Below, in pieces: positions 8,781 through 18,188 of a DNA stretch of 58,207 nt. The position numbers and the translations under genes were made by a program. The notes below the pieces were generated by a model. The model was not told the DNA's origin and searched no databases. It saw only the letters and a program-made list of their open reading frames with translations. Every line of letters begins with the position of its first letter. The first letter of the stretch is position 1. The stretch comes from Bacilli bacterium (GTDB lineage Bacteria; Bacillota_I; Bacilli_A; RFN20; CAG-826). The stretch is from assembly GCA_024408235.1 (NCBI GenBank), contig JAKSVF010000007.1, forward strand, positions 1-58,207, in the 5' to 3' direction.

Positions 8781-9452
8781 ATGAAAGAAAAGCCGACCAA
8801 AAAAAGAAAAATGACTATTGGCCTATTCATTATGCAACTGACCGGCTTTTTCATCTGCGCGTTTTCGGTGGTAATTATCATTTTGCTCAATAAATTGACC
8901 CACCTTGGTTTCTGGAGTAAATGCGCTATCGTTGCCTCTGACGTCCTCATCGGAGCCGTCTTGGCGGTTGCTGCCTTGGTAATCTATAGAAAAAGGCTTA
9001 AGACAGAGAGAATGATAATTGATGATATCCAGGATGATTCTAAAAAACCCGTGAACAGGACTAAATACACCGAGTATGGAAATCTTCAGATATCAATAAA
9101 CGCATTCGCCCTAATAAGCTCCGTTTACTTAACTGCGGTATCTATCTGGGGAACGATCTCTTATTCCGATCAAAGCAATCTCTCCGCTTATTGCTGCACA
9201 ATAGTGTGCGGTTTTGGACTTGTTGTCATAAGCGTAATCAACACCATTTTCTTCAAGCGGAAAACGTGGTTCTTATATTTCAGAGATGTCGCTTCTTTTG
9301 TGTCCATCATCCCGGCTTTATTATCAATTTCAAATATCCCAATGGGATCTAGAATCGGAGGATTTACCCTGATTTACTGTATCATCCTTGCTGCCCAATG
9401 GGCAATGACCGCAGTTTCCACCCATAGAAAACCTATTGTTGAGAAAAAATAA
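8781..9452 (+). CDS. Polytopic membrane protein of unknown function
   Basis: 223 residues from ATG 8781. There is no ribosome site; TATATT at 8767-8772 lies only 8 bases before the ATG, so the mRNA is probably leaderless. After a basic start (KEKPTKKRK) I see about six hydrophobic segments in two groups separated by a charged loop (KRLKTERMIIDDIQDDSKK). Topology suggests a small integral membrane protein. I recognise no family motif. It stands alone between a terminator and the surface lipoprotein gene. Confidence 0.65.
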   Translation: MKEKPTKKRKMTIGLFIMQLTGFFICAFSVVIIILLNKLTHLGFWSKCAIVASDVLIGAVLAVAALVIYRKRLKTERMIIDDIQDDSKKPVNRTKYTEYGNLQISINAFALISSVYLTAVSIWGTISYSDQSNLSAYCCTIVCGFGLVVISVINTIFFKRKTWFLYFRDVASFVSIIPALLSISNIPMGSRIGGFTLIYCIILAAQWAMTAVSTHRKPIVEKK

Positions 9453-9512
9453 ATATTGCTTATGCGCATTTAACGTTTGTTATATCCTAATATCATTCCA
9501 GGGGGTTGAATC

Positions 9513-11675
9513 ATGAAAAGTAAGATTATTCCTTTGCTTGCTATTTCAGCTTTGTTTTTAGTTGGTTGCGTTTCTAAAACGACTCCAGTAGTCAGTTCAG
9601 AATCAACATCTTTGCTAGAATCAATAACTGAACAGTCTTCTTTTTCTAGCGAAACTGTAACGCCAGATTCTTCCTCAACTCAAAATTCAACATCCCTCAT
9701 CTCTCGTACCAGCGTTAGCAGCGAGGATTTTGGAATATTTCAAATTACAACCGATGTTGTTGGTGGATACACCTCCCGCAATGGAGTGTTCACCATCACG
9801 AAATCAGGAACTTATCTCTTATCTGGCGCGCTTGAAGAGGGACGCATATTAATTGATGTCCCATCTGCCGATACAGGAGATATCGTCCTTGAGTTAGCCG
9901 GCGTCTCAATTAGAAGCATGGAAAACTCTCCAATATATTGCGCTTCTGGAGAGGCTTTAAAGATAAAAACAAAGAAGGGTACGGAAAACTACATCATAGA
10001 CGCTAGAGAGGCTAAAAACGCTGAAGATGAGACTCAAGGCGGTGGTGCCATCTATTCAAAATGCGATACCAACTTCACTGGAGCGGGAACTCTTAATGTT
10101 TCAGGAGCATATAACAACGGTGTACATGTAACTAAAGATCTAAAAATCAAATCAACATCACTTAATGTCACCGCTATAAACACAGCCTTGAAAGGGAATG
10201 ATTCAGTCACCATTTCTTCCGGAACGATTCTTGCTAAATCTACAGGTGGAGATGGGATCAAAACTGAAGACAGCGATATCTCTTCAAAGGGAAAACAAAG
10301 AGGAACTGTGCAAATTCTCGGTGGAAAAGTGGACATTTATTCATGGTCAGACGGAATAGATTCGGCCTACGATACAGTTATCGACGACGGTATAGACGAA
10401 GAAACCGGTGCTAAGACCATCCCTGTTGTTAACATTTACACCAATAAATATGCAGGAATGACAGAAAGCGAAAAGCCTGTCGACCCAACCGACTCAAGCA
10501 AGATGTATATAAGAACAAAGACATCTGCTTATTCCTCAAACTATAGATACGCTCTTCAGGTTAAAGACCAAAACGATAACCTCACATGGGTTGATGCGAC
10601 CTATGAGAAGTCGTTTTTCAGTGGAAGATCGACATATTACTACTACTCGCTTGATTATCCATCGAACGCAAAATCATTTAGGTTATTCAAATTCAATGCG
10701 AACGCTTCTAATGACGCTTCAACATATGTTTCCGCTATGTCGGATTTTGCGTCCAAGAATATATCATTTGACACATTCACATTCTCCGAAAACGGCAAAT
10801 CCATAACGGAAGGTGGTTGGTGCGATTATAAGCAGTCAACCACTCAGCAAGGTGGCCCTGGAGGGGGCGGCTGGGGCGGTCCTGGTGGTGGCGGAACCGC
10901 TAATAACGACAAAGCCTCTGATTCTGCTAAAGGCATTAAAGCCAACAACAATATCTACATTAAAGGCGGCAAGACATATATCAAATCATATGATGATGGA
11001 TTGCATGCGAACTATTACCAAAACAATATCCTGTTGGATAATGGCGAAAAAGGCTTAGGCGATGTAAACATCTCTGGAGGTGAACTGACAGTTAACGCCT
11101 CAGATGATGGAATCCACGCTGATAGATACGTGAATATTGATGGCGGAATAACTGTTGTTGAAACTGCATATGAAGGCATTGAAGGAAGCGTTATTAACAT
11201 TTCAGCGGGATCGGTAAAAATCTATGCAACTGATGATGGCCTCAACGCTGCAAATAAAGCGGACACAACCGCTCTTATAAACATCACAGGAGGCTTCCTG
11301 GATGTCGCTGTTAGCCCTAATGGTGATACTGATGGAATTGATTCAAATGGTGACTATAAGCAATCCGGTGGAGTTGTAGTTTCTAAAGGACCATATAACA
11401 CGAACATGGCAGCCTTAGACTGGGGCGATAACAACAACACCGCAACCGTAACCGGAGGCACGCTTATTTTATTCGGAAAACCTGGAGGCACGGTGAAAAC
11501 CAGTGGTGCAGTCACCTCTTCAATAAGCGCGACTGAGAAACATAGCGGAATAGTCCCGTTTTATACCTCTAGGAAAGACGGTCTAGAAGGTTCGATCTAT
11601 TATGAAACTGATTGTTATGGCCACACTTATACCGGGCAGTACATCTATTCTGACCAATCAATCACAATTCTATAA
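9513..11675 (+). CDS. Carbohydrate-binding beta-helix lipoprotein (Cthe_2159-like)
   Basis: 720 residues; ribosome site GGGGG before ATG 9513. Lipobox LVGC, then a Ser/Thr-rich spacer. The rest is rich in repeating units such as ISSGTILAKSTGGDGIKTED and INISAGSVKIYATDDGLNAAN, the parallel beta-helix pattern of the carbohydrate-binding DUF4353/Cthe_2159 family, whose characterised member binds acidic polysaccharide and cellulose. A Gly-rich linker (QQGGPGGGGWGGPGGGG) splits the protein into two beta-helix parts. It is probably surface-exposed and binds glycan in the gut. No catalytic residues are evident. Confidence 0.75.
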   Translation: MKSKIIPLLAISALFLVGCVSKTTPVVSSESTSLLESITEQSSFSSETVTPDSSSTQNSTSLISRTSVSSEDFGIFQITTDVVGGYTSRNGVFTITKSGTYLLSGALEEGRILIDVPSADTGDIVLELAGVSIRSMENSPIYCASGEALKIKTKKGTENYIIDAREAKNAEDETQGGGAIYSKCDTNFTGAGTLNVSGAYNNGVHVTKDLKIKSTSLNVTAINTALKGNDSVTISSGTILAKSTGGDGIKTEDSDISSKGKQRGTVQILGGKVDIYSWSDGIDSAYDTVIDDGIDEETGAKTIPVVNIYTNKYAGMTESEKPVDPTDSSKMYIRTKTSAYSSNYRYALQVKDQNDNLTWVDATYEKSFFSGRSTYYYYSLDYPSNAKSFRLFKFNANASNDASTYVSAMSDFASKNISFDTFTFSENGKSITEGGWCDYKQSTTQQGGPGGGGWGGPGGGGTANNDKASDSAKGIKANNNIYIKGGKTYIKSYDDGLHANYYQNNILLDNGEKGLGDVNISGGELTVNASDDGIHADRYVNIDGGITVVETAYEGIEGSVINISAGSVKIYATDDGLNAANKADTTALINITGGFLDVAVSPNGDTDGIDSNGDYKQSGGVVVSKGPYNTNMAALDWGDNNNTATVTGGTLILFGKPGGTVKTSGAVTSSISATEKHSGIVPFYTSRKDGLEGSIYYETDCYGHTYTGQYIYSDQSITIL

Positions 11676-11790
11676 AAATAATCCAGCAGATCTGTTCTTT
11701 TTCTGTCAGAATTTGTTATCTGCCACTGTGGTTATAACTTATGGTGAACGTCTAGTTTTGGGATAGACGCAATTAAAAGACAACTAGAAA

Positions 11791-11820
11791 ATGACCTAAC
11801 GTTACGTTAGAGTGCAGGTT
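11791..11820 (+). promoter_or_regulatory. Orphan MerR-type operator
   Basis: CTAACG-TTA-CGTTAG at 11796-11810 is a perfect 15-base palindrome preceded by ATGACC. It resembles the AACGTTACGTTAG sites bound by MerR-family activators in long-spacer promoters. No gene starts downstream on this strand, and the rest of 11676-11877 shows no reading frame, only a weak CAGATCTG plus T-run after the lipoprotein gene. Possibly a remnant of a lost MerR-regulated gene. Confidence 0.35.
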
Positions 11821-11877
11821 GATTTGGATATATAGTTTTGAAACTGTTATTGCCTGATGGAATAAGCTAACAATTAA

Positions 11878-12873
11878 TTAGCAAGATATCTCATTGGTTA
11901 GTTTTGTGCCTGATTTGTATTGATTTATCGCTTCAAAAGCGCATTCGACCATGGCGGTTACCGCTTCCTCTGTGAAGAATCCATAGTGTTGAGTGATAAG
12001 GACGTTTGCGAACTGCTTAAGATACATGATGCTCTTTTTTCTTGCGAGACCGTCGACCTCTGTACCTATGTCGGTATGAGCGACACCATCTTCACCTTCA
12101 ATTGTATCTAATGCGAGCGACCCAATGTGCAAAGATTCAATTCCTTCAATCAATGCCTCAACATTCAATAACGGCCCTCTAGCAGTGTTAATGATAACGA
12201 CACCTTTTTTCATCATTGCGATCTCATCATATGAAACCATGTGGTAGTTATCTTTTGTTAATGGGCAGTGGAAAGATATGATGTCGCATGTCTTATATAT
12301 TTCTTCTAATGTGGTGTATCTTGCAAAAGGTTTGACGTTCTCGTTTTCGTATAAGTCATAACAAACTATTTCGCATCCAAAGCCAGACAATTGTTTTATA
12401 ACCTGTGAACCAATTTTGCCTGTGCCGATGATGCCGACTTTCATGTTGTGAATCTCTCTTCCCATAATGCCATCTAAAGAGAAATCATTAACTAATGCTT
12501 TGCAAATGGATATTTTTGCTTTTCTCATTGCGATGAGCATAAGCATTATCGTGAAGTCAGCAACGTTAGATGACTCATATCTCGCATTCGTGACCGCAAT
12601 GCCTCTTTCTTTTGCATGAGCAAGATCAATATATTGATACCCGACGGTTCTTAATGCTATGAGTTTGCATGATATTAATTTATCGATAGTGGAGTTTGTA
12701 ATGCCAAACATAGGTGAAAGAGAAATAATCTCATATTTGGACAAGTCCAAAGTTTCAGGTGCGTTTGCTAGTTCAAACTCGAATAAGTCTGCCTCTAATC
12801 CATACTTATCTAAGTTTCTTTCGATTATAGGTTTGGCATAATCAGCCACGTTGAAGAATGCTATTTTGTTCAT
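11878..12873 (-). CDS. D-2-hydroxyacid dehydrogenase (D-lactate dehydrogenase type)
   Basis: 331 residues from ATG 12873. TATAAT at 12885-12880 lies exactly 6 bases before that ATG; the upstream in-frame ATG at 12879 abuts the -10 box and would not be transcribed, so this is a leaderless start. The Rossmann motif GIIGTGKIGSQV is followed by the NAD-selecting Asp (CYDLY). Catalytic Arg lies in RTVGYQYID, substrate-side NTARGPLLN is present, and the acid/base His is in TQHYGFFTEEA. Closest to VanH/LdhA enzymes that interconvert pyruvate and D-lactate, fitting a fermenter that also carries Rex. The precise substrate is inferred. Confidence 0.8.
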   Translation of the reverse strand: MNKIAFFNVADYAKPIIERNLDKYGLEADLFEFELANAPETLDLSKYEIISLSPMFGITNSTIDKLISCKLIALRTVGYQYIDLAHAKERGIAVTNARYESSNVADFTIMLMLIAMRKAKISICKALVNDFSLDGIMGREIHNMKVGIIGTGKIGSQVIKQLSGFGCEIVCYDLYENENVKPFARYTTLEEIYKTCDIISFHCPLTKDNYHMVSYDEIAMMKKGVVIINTARGPLLNVEALIEGIESLHIGSLALDTIEGEDGVAHTDIGTEVDGLARKKSIMYLKQFANVLITQHYGFFTEEAVTAMVECAFEAINQYKSGTKLTNEISC

Positions 12874-12888
12874 GCCCATATTATATAT

Positions 12889-12924
12889 GAAAAAACGGAC
12901 GATTTAAGACAAATCAGTCCGTTT
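12889..12924 (-). terminator. Terminator after the PAP2 gene
   Basis: On the minus strand AAACGGAC and GTCCGTTT (plus positions 12893-12900 and 12917-12924) form a hairpin followed by a T-run. The next promoter, for the dehydrogenase, follows directly. Confidence 0.75.
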
Positions 12925-12944
12925 ATTGTTAATTTACACGAGAT

Positions 12945-13958
12945 TTACTGCGCTTCCTCGCAGTTGGCTTCTATAGACGCCTCACGATATTCTAGCGAAG
13001 GGTTCTTCGCAAAGAGTCCGGTTAAGTAATATGAAGCAGGTACGGTTAGAGTTGTCAAAAGGATAGCCCAACATACATCTGTTAAGAAATGCGCACCGAC
13101 TCTAATTCGTAACCACGCAACGAGTGCTGCATAGAACATGCACGCGCTGAATGTGATGCCGTGGACATATTTCTTGTCTTTTGCAAGGCTCACCGACATG
13201 AAGATAGGAAGAATGATTATGAGTGATGCGGTATTAGAGTGACCAGAAGGCCATGATTTGATGAGTTCGCTGTTTTCGGCGGTAATATGTCCCTGAGCGA
13301 TCTCTGTATCCCACCACGCTGGCTTATGGAAGAAATTCCAATCCCACCAATTCTGGTATTTGCCTAGTCCCAATGCGACCGTTCCATTCTCGGCATTGTC
13401 ATAAACCATCGCTCTGAATCTTGGTCTATATGCAATTTTCTTGAGAACAAAAGTAACAAGAACTAAGCACGCAAACACACCAAAGAAGGCAGCCAATGAT
13501 TTAAGTATCAATTCTTTAGAAGAAATAGACCGATCAACGAGGAATACATAGCCGACAAAAGCAAGGATCTGGAAGAGTGAAGCAATCAGATATCCGGCCC
13601 ATGTTGGCAATCTCCACGAGTATCCAGCGTCACCTGTAGCTTCGCCTGCAGTAATGTAGATCGCAACGATGATAAATAACGCAGGAATTGCGATTCCTAA
13701 CGCCTTTTTCCACCAAACATTTTCCTTCTTAACTAAAGCGACGAACAACATCGCTCCGATTGCAGGTAAACAACTGAATCCAAACAAATATCCAAACGAT
13801 TCGCAGGTTTTTCCGAGGAAATTGTCGGGATTTACTACGGCCTTAGAAATGGCTAAGTCCGCGAAGGAACCAACAACAATTAGGATAAGCAACGCGGTCC
13901 ACGCTGCTACGAACCACCATAGTTTAAATGGGCCAATCTTTTTATCGAAGAATTTCAT
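12945..13958 (-). CDS. PAP2-family membrane phosphatase
   Basis: 337 residues from ATG 13958, where GGAG is well spaced; the in-frame ATG at 13970 lies upstream of that site. Multiple hydrophobic segments carry the three PAP2 motifs: a KIAYRPR element (shorter than the classical K-x6-RP), WPSGHSNT with the catalytic His, and R-x5-H-x3-D in RVGAHFLTD. Family members dephosphorylate undecaprenyl pyrophosphate, phosphatidate or similar lipids at the outer membrane face. The N-terminal half is a long multi-helix extension. Exact substrate undetermined. Confidence 0.8.
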   Translation of the reverse strand: MKFFDKKIGPFKLWWFVAAWTALLILIVVGSFADLAISKAVVNPDNFLGKTCESFGYLFGFSCLPAIGAMLFVALVKKENVWWKKALGIAIPALFIIVAIYITAGEATGDAGYSWRLPTWAGYLIASLFQILAFVGYVFLVDRSISSKELILKSLAAFFGVFACLVLVTFVLKKIAYRPRFRAMVYDNAENGTVALGLGKYQNWWDWNFFHKPAWWDTEIAQGHITAENSELIKSWPSGHSNTASLIIILPIFMSVSLAKDKKYVHGITFSACMFYAALVAWLRIRVGAHFLTDVCWAILLTTLTVPASYYLTGLFAKNPSLEYREASIEANCEEAQ

Positions 13959-14000
13959 ATTAATCTCCATGCCTGTTTAGGCGTGCACAATAAGTATAGA

Positions 14001-14047
14001 AAATTAAAACGCCCCAGTACATCTATTTCAGTTATTCTGAGGCGTTT
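14001..14047 (-). terminator. Terminator of the COG0523 GTPase gene
   Basis: AAACGCC (14007-14013) and GGCGTTT (14041-14047) pair, extended by CAG/CTG; minus-strand reading continues into a T-rich tract. Confidence 0.75.
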
Positions 14048-14059
14048 AAATTGTTTGGA

Positions 14060-15199
14060 TTACTTATCTAATAAGCATGCATCGAGTCCGTCCTCGATTG
14101 CTTTTCTATCCATGTCTTTTCCGATAAAGACGATCTTGTTCATCTTATCGCCAACTTTCTCGTCCCATTCCGCTAGGACATCAGGATTGTTCTTGAGAAT
14201 CTGAGCCTGCTTGTTTGGTGACATGCATGAGACCCATAAGCCAGCATCGCCAAGTCTCTTTTGTTTGCCAGCCTGCTCAAACATGAACATGTGTTTGCGG
14301 TTTTCGCTCATCCAGATAACACCCTTGGAACGGATGATGGATTTTGAGTAGTTTTCCTCGACCCACTTGTAGAATAAAGCAGTGTCGAATGGTTTTCTTC
14401 TCTTATAGACGAATGTCATGATGTTGTATTCAAGTACTTCACCCTCTGGTTCGTCTTCCTCTTCTTCGATTTCCTCAAGTCCTTTGATCCAAGCTGGAGA
14501 TGAAGCGGCTTTTTCGAAATCGAATGAGCCTGTGTTGAAGACCTTGTCCAAAGCAACTTTACCGTCTACAGCCTCAAGGATTTCTGCCTCTGGCTGAAGT
14601 GCTCTAATGACGGTTTCAACTTCTTTCAATTCATCAGAAGAGACTAAGTCACACTTGTTAACAACAATCTTTGTGCAGAATTCAACCTGCTGGATGATGA
14701 GGTTTTCGATATCATCGTCATCGATTTCTTCTTTCATTAAGTCTCTGCCCGATCCGAATTCATCTACGAGTCTAGCGGCGTCGACGACTGACACTAAGTT
14801 ATCTAGAATGACCTGGAATCCAAAGTCTTTCTGTTCTGTAACACCAGCAATGTATTCGATTGTATTGACAATCGGTACTGGTTCACAGATGCCTGATGCC
14901 TCAATGAGGATGTAGTCATATCTGCCATCCTGAGCGAGGTTGATGATCTGCTTCATCAAATCCTCTTTAAGTGTGCAGCAGATACAGCCGTTCTGAAGTG
15001 GAACTAAGCTGTTGTCTGTAACGTTTACTAATCCGCCTGATGCGATCAAATCTGCATCGATATTGACTTCGCCGATATCATTGACAATAACAGCGACCCT
15101 TAGGCCCTCCTGGTTTGTTAAGACGTGGTTCAACAATGTTGTCTTGCCAGCGCCGAGATAACCTGTAAGCAATGTAATAGGGACAATTCTTTTTGCCAT
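14060..15199 (-). CDS. COG0523 (CobW/P47K) metal-chaperone GTPase
   Basis: 379 residues from ATG 15199, chosen because AAGGAGGA precedes it. Walker [10 protein letters not shown], the conserved GCICC metal-binding motif typical of COG0523, Walker B-like DYILIEASG and the G4 motif NKCD are all present, followed by a CobW C-terminal domain. These GTPases deliver metal (often zinc) to client proteins. An acidic [13 protein letters not shown] linker is notable; a His-rich tail is absent. The gene is divergent from the copper regulon and has its own promoter with a palindrome. Which metal it handles is not decided by sequence. Confidence 0.85.
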   Translation of the reverse strand: MAKRIVPITLLTGYLGAGKTTLLNHVLTNQEGLRVAVIVNDIGEVNIDADLIASGGLVNVTDNSLVPLQNGCICCTLKEDLMKQIINLAQDGRYDYILIEASGICEPVPIVNTIEYIAGVTEQKDFGFQVILDNLVSVVDAARLVDEFGSGRDLMKEEIDDDDIENLIIQQVEFCTKIVVNKCDLVSSDELKEVETVIRALQPEAEILEAVDGKVALDKVFNTGSFDFEKAASSPAWIKGLEEIEEEEDEPEGEVLEYNIMTFVYKRRKPFDTALFYKWVEENYSKSIIRSKGVIWMSENRKHMFMFEQAGKQKRLGDAGLWVSCMSPNKQAQILKNNPDVLAEWDEKVGDKMNKIVFIGKDMDRKAIEDGLDACLLDK

Positions 15200-15229
15200 A
15201 TTGTGTTTCCTCCTTATTTGCGCCATTTG

Positions 15230-15281
15230 ATTATAGATATCAAATTTGAAATCGGCAATTTAATTGCACTTTAATGTGCAA
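15230..15281 (-). promoter_or_regulatory. Promoter and palindrome upstream of the COG0523 gene
   Basis: Minus-strand promoter TTGCCG (plus 15253-15258), 17-base spacer, TATAAT (plus 15230-15235). Just upstream is the inverted repeat TTGCAC-TTTAAT-GTGCAA at 15264-15281. Such a site could bind a metal-responsive regulator; it does not match the Zur or CsoR consensus I know, so the regulator is unknown. Confidence 0.5.
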
Positions 15282-15302
15282 CAAAAACAAATAGCAAATA
15301 AC

Positions 15303-15331
15303 TTGAAATATACGGGGAGGGGGTATATCTT
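15303..15331 (+). promoter_or_regulatory. CsoR operator over the csoR-copA promoter
   Basis: TTGAAA at 15303-15308 is followed by ATATAC-GGGGAGGGG-GTATAT (15308-15328), a G-rich-centred inverted repeat like known CsoR boxes. It overlaps the spacer and the -10 (TATCTT at 15326-15331). CsoR bound here would block RNA polymerase until Cu(I) releases it. Confidence 0.75.
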
Positions 15332-15348
15332 TGTGTCGAGGTAACCGT

Positions 15349-15648
15349 ATGTCAGATTGTTGTTGTGATTCTAATAAAAGCACAAAAAGAAGTGCTCAAG
15401 ATAAAAAGGATTTAACATCGAGAGTCAATAGAATTATTGGCCAGATGAATGGTATTTCAAAGATGATAGAAGAAGATAGATATTGTGGTGACATCATCAT
15501 CCAATTATCTGCTATAGATAAATCTATAAAATCTTTGGCTAATGTAATTTTAGATAAGCATTTGCATAGCTGTGTTGAAAGAGAAGTTAAAGAAGGCCAC
15601 GACGAAGTCCTTGATGAAATTGTTTTGATGTTTAAGAGGTTCCAGTGA
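15349..15648 (+). CDS. csoR: Copper-sensing repressor CsoR
   Basis: 99 residues; ATG 15349 has GAGG at 15338-15341. DUF156 helical fold: LTSRVNRIIGQMNGISKMIEEDRYCGDI. The Cu(I) ligand set of CsoR is intact: Cys in RYCGDI, then H-x3-C in HLHSC, matching the Cys-His-Cys triad. The extra CCC near the N-terminus is unusual but common in this family. The stop codon (TGA) overlaps the copA start. With the operator upstream and copA downstream this is an autoregulated copper-efflux operon. Confidence 0.92.
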   Translation: MSDCCCDSNKSTKRSAQDKKDLTSRVNRIIGQMNGISKMIEEDRYCGDIIIQLSAIDKSIKSLANVILDKHLHSCVEREVKEGHDEVLDEIVLMFKRFQ

Positions 15649-18140
15649 TGAAAGAGAAGTTTGATGTTCAAGGGATGTCATGCGCTGCCTGTCAGGCCCA
15701 TGTCAATAAGGCTGTCTCTAAACTAGAAGGCGTGAAATCGTGCAATGTGAACCTCTTATCAAATTCGATGGATGTTGAGTGGGACGAAACCGTTCTTAAC
15801 TCCAAAACGATTGAAAAAGCTGTTAAAGACGCTGGATACAGTGCGTCGATGCATAAGAAAGAGTCTAAAAAGAAAAAAGACTATAAATTGGTTAAGCTTA
15901 TAGTCGCCTTTGTTTTGATGTCTGCTCTCATGTACATATCGATGGGGCATATGTGGGGCGCGCCAATTCCTGCGTTCATGGACCCTTCTGTAACTGGCAT
16001 GAAAGCGGCGATTTGGTTCTGTGTTGCTCAGCTTGTTTTAACATTGCCTGTTATTGGCATCTATTTTAATGAATATTTCATTGATGGAATTAAGAAGCTT
16101 TTAAAGCTTCATCCAAATATGAATTCCCTTATTTCTGTCGGTGCTTTTGCGGCGCTTGTCTATGGAATAGTAATCACGATTCAAGTTGGAGTTGCAACAG
16201 TTAAACTTAATTCTGCAACTACCTCCGAAGTCATTACGCAACTAGAAGCGACGATTGAAACCATGCATATGAATCTCTTTTTTGAGTCTGCTTCAATGAT
16301 CATCACGCTGGTCAGCCTCGGCAAATATCTTGAATCTCTGTCAAAAAAGAGGACGACAAAAGCAATCGAGGGCTTGATGGAACTTGCGCCTGAAGACGCT
16401 GTTGTATTGAAAGATGGTAAGGAAATTGTTGTCCCGGTCGAAGAAGTGGCTCAGGGCGATGTAGTCGTCTGCAAGAAGGGTGACAGAGTTCCAGTCGATG
16501 GAATTATCATTGATGGTACAGCTTCTTTTGATGAGGCTTCAATAACCGGCGAATCTATGCCTGTCCAAAAGACAATTAATGATAATGTATTTTCGTCAAC
16601 CATAATCACAAATGGGTATATAAAACTCTCGGCAGAAAAGGTTGGAAAAGACACTTCGATTAATACAATTATCAGACTTGTAGAAGAAGCCTCAAATTCT
16701 AAGGCTCCTATTTCTAAACTTGTTGATAAGATCTCGCTTGTGTTTGTTCCTGTGATATTTGCTATTTCCTTAATTGTTTTAGTTGTCTGGATGCTTATAT
16801 CTAAATCTTTTTCAATCGCATTCAATAACGCGATTACCGTATTAGTAATAGCTTGCCCATGCGCATTAGGTTTGGCTACTCCTGTCGCCATCATGGTCGG
16901 TTCTGGCAAGGGCGCCCAAAATGGCTTATTGATCAAGAATGCCGAGATACTTGAGAAAGCTCATTTAATTAAGACTGTTGTATTTGATAAAACAGGAACA
17001 ATCACAGAAGGAACGCCGTCAGTTACTGATTACATTGTTCTTGCTGATGATTTACTGGCTGAAGCGTGTTTATTAGAAAAGAAGAGCGAACATCCTCTTG
17101 CAAACGCAATTGTCGGGTATTCACATTCCTCGACCAATTTTGAGGTGTGTGACTTCGTTTCAATTGATGGCCTAGGTATTAAAGGTACCATTAATCAAAA
17201 AACAATTGTAATTGGCAATCAAAATGCAGCAAATAATACTAAAAATAGTGCAAAAGCCTTAGAAATAGGAACTAATCTTTCAGCTCAAGGAAAGACTGTT
17301 TTGTATGTTGTTGAAGGGGAAGCTGTACATGGCATTATTGCTGTTAAAGATGTCATAAAAGAATCGTCCAAGTTCGCAATCGAACGTCTTACTTCACTAG
17401 GCATTAACACGGTTATGCTTACAGGCGACAACGAAAGAACGGCGAGAGTGATAGCTGATGAAGTCGGAATCACTGATGTAATTGCCCAGGTTTTACCTGC
17501 CGACAAAGCTAGTGTTATCAACAGCTTAAAGAGCAATAACGGGAACGTTGCAATGGTGGGTGATGGTGTAAACGATGCCATCGCTTTAACGAGTGCGGAT
17601 GTTGGAATTGCTATAGGCTCAGGTTCCGATATAGCTTTAGAATCTTCAGACATCGTTCTTATGCATAGTGACCTTGCCGATGTTGCTAACTCCATATCGT
17701 TATCAAAGGCCACGATGAGGACTATTAAGATCGGCTTGTTCTGGGCTTTCTTCTACAACTGTGTATGCGTATTAATTGCAACGGGCGCCTTCTCGTCACT
17801 TGGTCTAACCATCAACCCAATGATAGGTTCGGCTGCCATGTCTTTATCGAGCGTATTCGTTGTTTGCAATGCTCTACTACTTAATTTATGGAAACCAGCA
17901 AAATATATGTCAATGAAAAAAGAGGAGGATAAACCTATGGAAAAGACATTAACATTTAAAATCGGAGGCATGATGTGCAAGCATTGCGTTGCACACGTAA
18001 CAAAAGCAATCGAAGCTGTAGCAGGGGTAAAAGCCGTTGAAGTCTCTTTAGACAAAGAAACAGCTACAGTTGTTGGAACATTCGATCCAAATGATGTTGT
18101 CAAAGCGGTCAAAGACGCTGATTACGAGTGCAGTTTATAG
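15648..18140 (+). CDS. copA: Copper-exporting P1B-type ATPase with C-terminal CopZ domain
   Basis: 830 residues from ATG 15648 (overlaps the csoR TGA). N-terminal HMA domain with GMSCAAC (C12, C15). The P-type core has TGES actuator, C403-P404-C405 in the membrane, DKTG with phosphorylated D447, SEHPL in the nucleotide domain and GDGVNDA. FFYN and SAAMSLSSV in the last helices give the Cu(I) P1B-1 ligand pattern. Unusually a second HMA domain (GGMMCKHC, C777/C780) is attached at the C-terminus. The pump moves Cu(I) out of the cytoplasm using ATP; CsoR controls it. Confidence 0.93.
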   Translation: MKEKFDVQGMSCAACQAHVNKAVSKLEGVKSCNVNLLSNSMDVEWDETVLNSKTIEKAVKDAGYSASMHKKESKKKKDYKLVKLIVAFVLMSALMYISMGHMWGAPIPAFMDPSVTGMKAAIWFCVAQLVLTLPVIGIYFNEYFIDGIKKLLKLHPNMNSLISVGAFAALVYGIVITIQVGVATVKLNSATTSEVITQLEATIETMHMNLFFESASMIITLVSLGKYLESLSKKRTTKAIEGLMELAPEDAVVLKDGKEIVVPVEEVAQGDVVVCKKGDRVPVDGIIIDGTASFDEASITGESMPVQKTINDNVFSSTIITNGYIKLSAEKVGKDTSINTIIRLVEEASNSKAPISKLVDKISLVFVPVIFAISLIVLVVWMLISKSFSIAFNNAITVLVIACPCALGLATPVAIMVGSGKGAQNGLLIKNAEILEKAHLIKTVVFDKTGTITEGTPSVTDYIVLADDLLAEACLLEKKSEHPLANAIVGYSHSSTNFEVCDFVSIDGLGIKGTINQKTIVIGNQNAANNTKNSAKALEIGTNLSAQGKTVLYVVEGEAVHGIIAVKDVIKESSKFAIERLTSLGINTVMLTGDNERTARVIADEVGITDVIAQVLPADKASVINSLKSNNGNVAMVGDGVNDAIALTSADVGIAIGSGSDIALESSDIVLMHSDLADVANSISLSKATMRTIKIGLFWAFFYNCVCVLIATGAFSSLGLTINPMIGSAAMSLSSVFVVCNALLLNLWKPAKYMSMKKEEDKPMEKTLTFKIGGMMCKHCVAHVTKAIEAVAGVKAVEVSLDKETATVVGTFDPNDVVKAVKDADYECSL
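17937..18140 (+). CDS. copZ: Possible free CopZ copper chaperone from internal start in copA
   Basis: GAGGAGG at 17922-17928 lies 8 bases before an in-frame ATG at 17937 inside copA. Initiation there would give a complete 67-residue CopZ: beta-alpha-beta-beta-alpha-beta fold with MMCKHC and ending at the copA stop. An ideal ribosome site inside a coding region is hard to explain by chance. Either the locus makes both the fused pump and a free chaperone, or a former separate copZ was fused by loss of the copA stop codon. The sequence shows the site; dual translation is inference. Confidence 0.6.
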   Translation: MEKTLTFKIGGMMCKHCVAHVTKAIEAVAGVKAVEVSLDKETATVVGTFDPNDVVKAVKDADYECSL

Positions 18141-18188
18141 TCTTTTGTTAGGATTTGGTATTTTTTACCGATAAAAGTTACCGATTTA

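Noticed and set aside
16451-17713. Long minus-strand frames inside copA
   Set aside because: They lack ribosome sites and lie fully opposite a gene with intact catalytic motifs; they are shadows.
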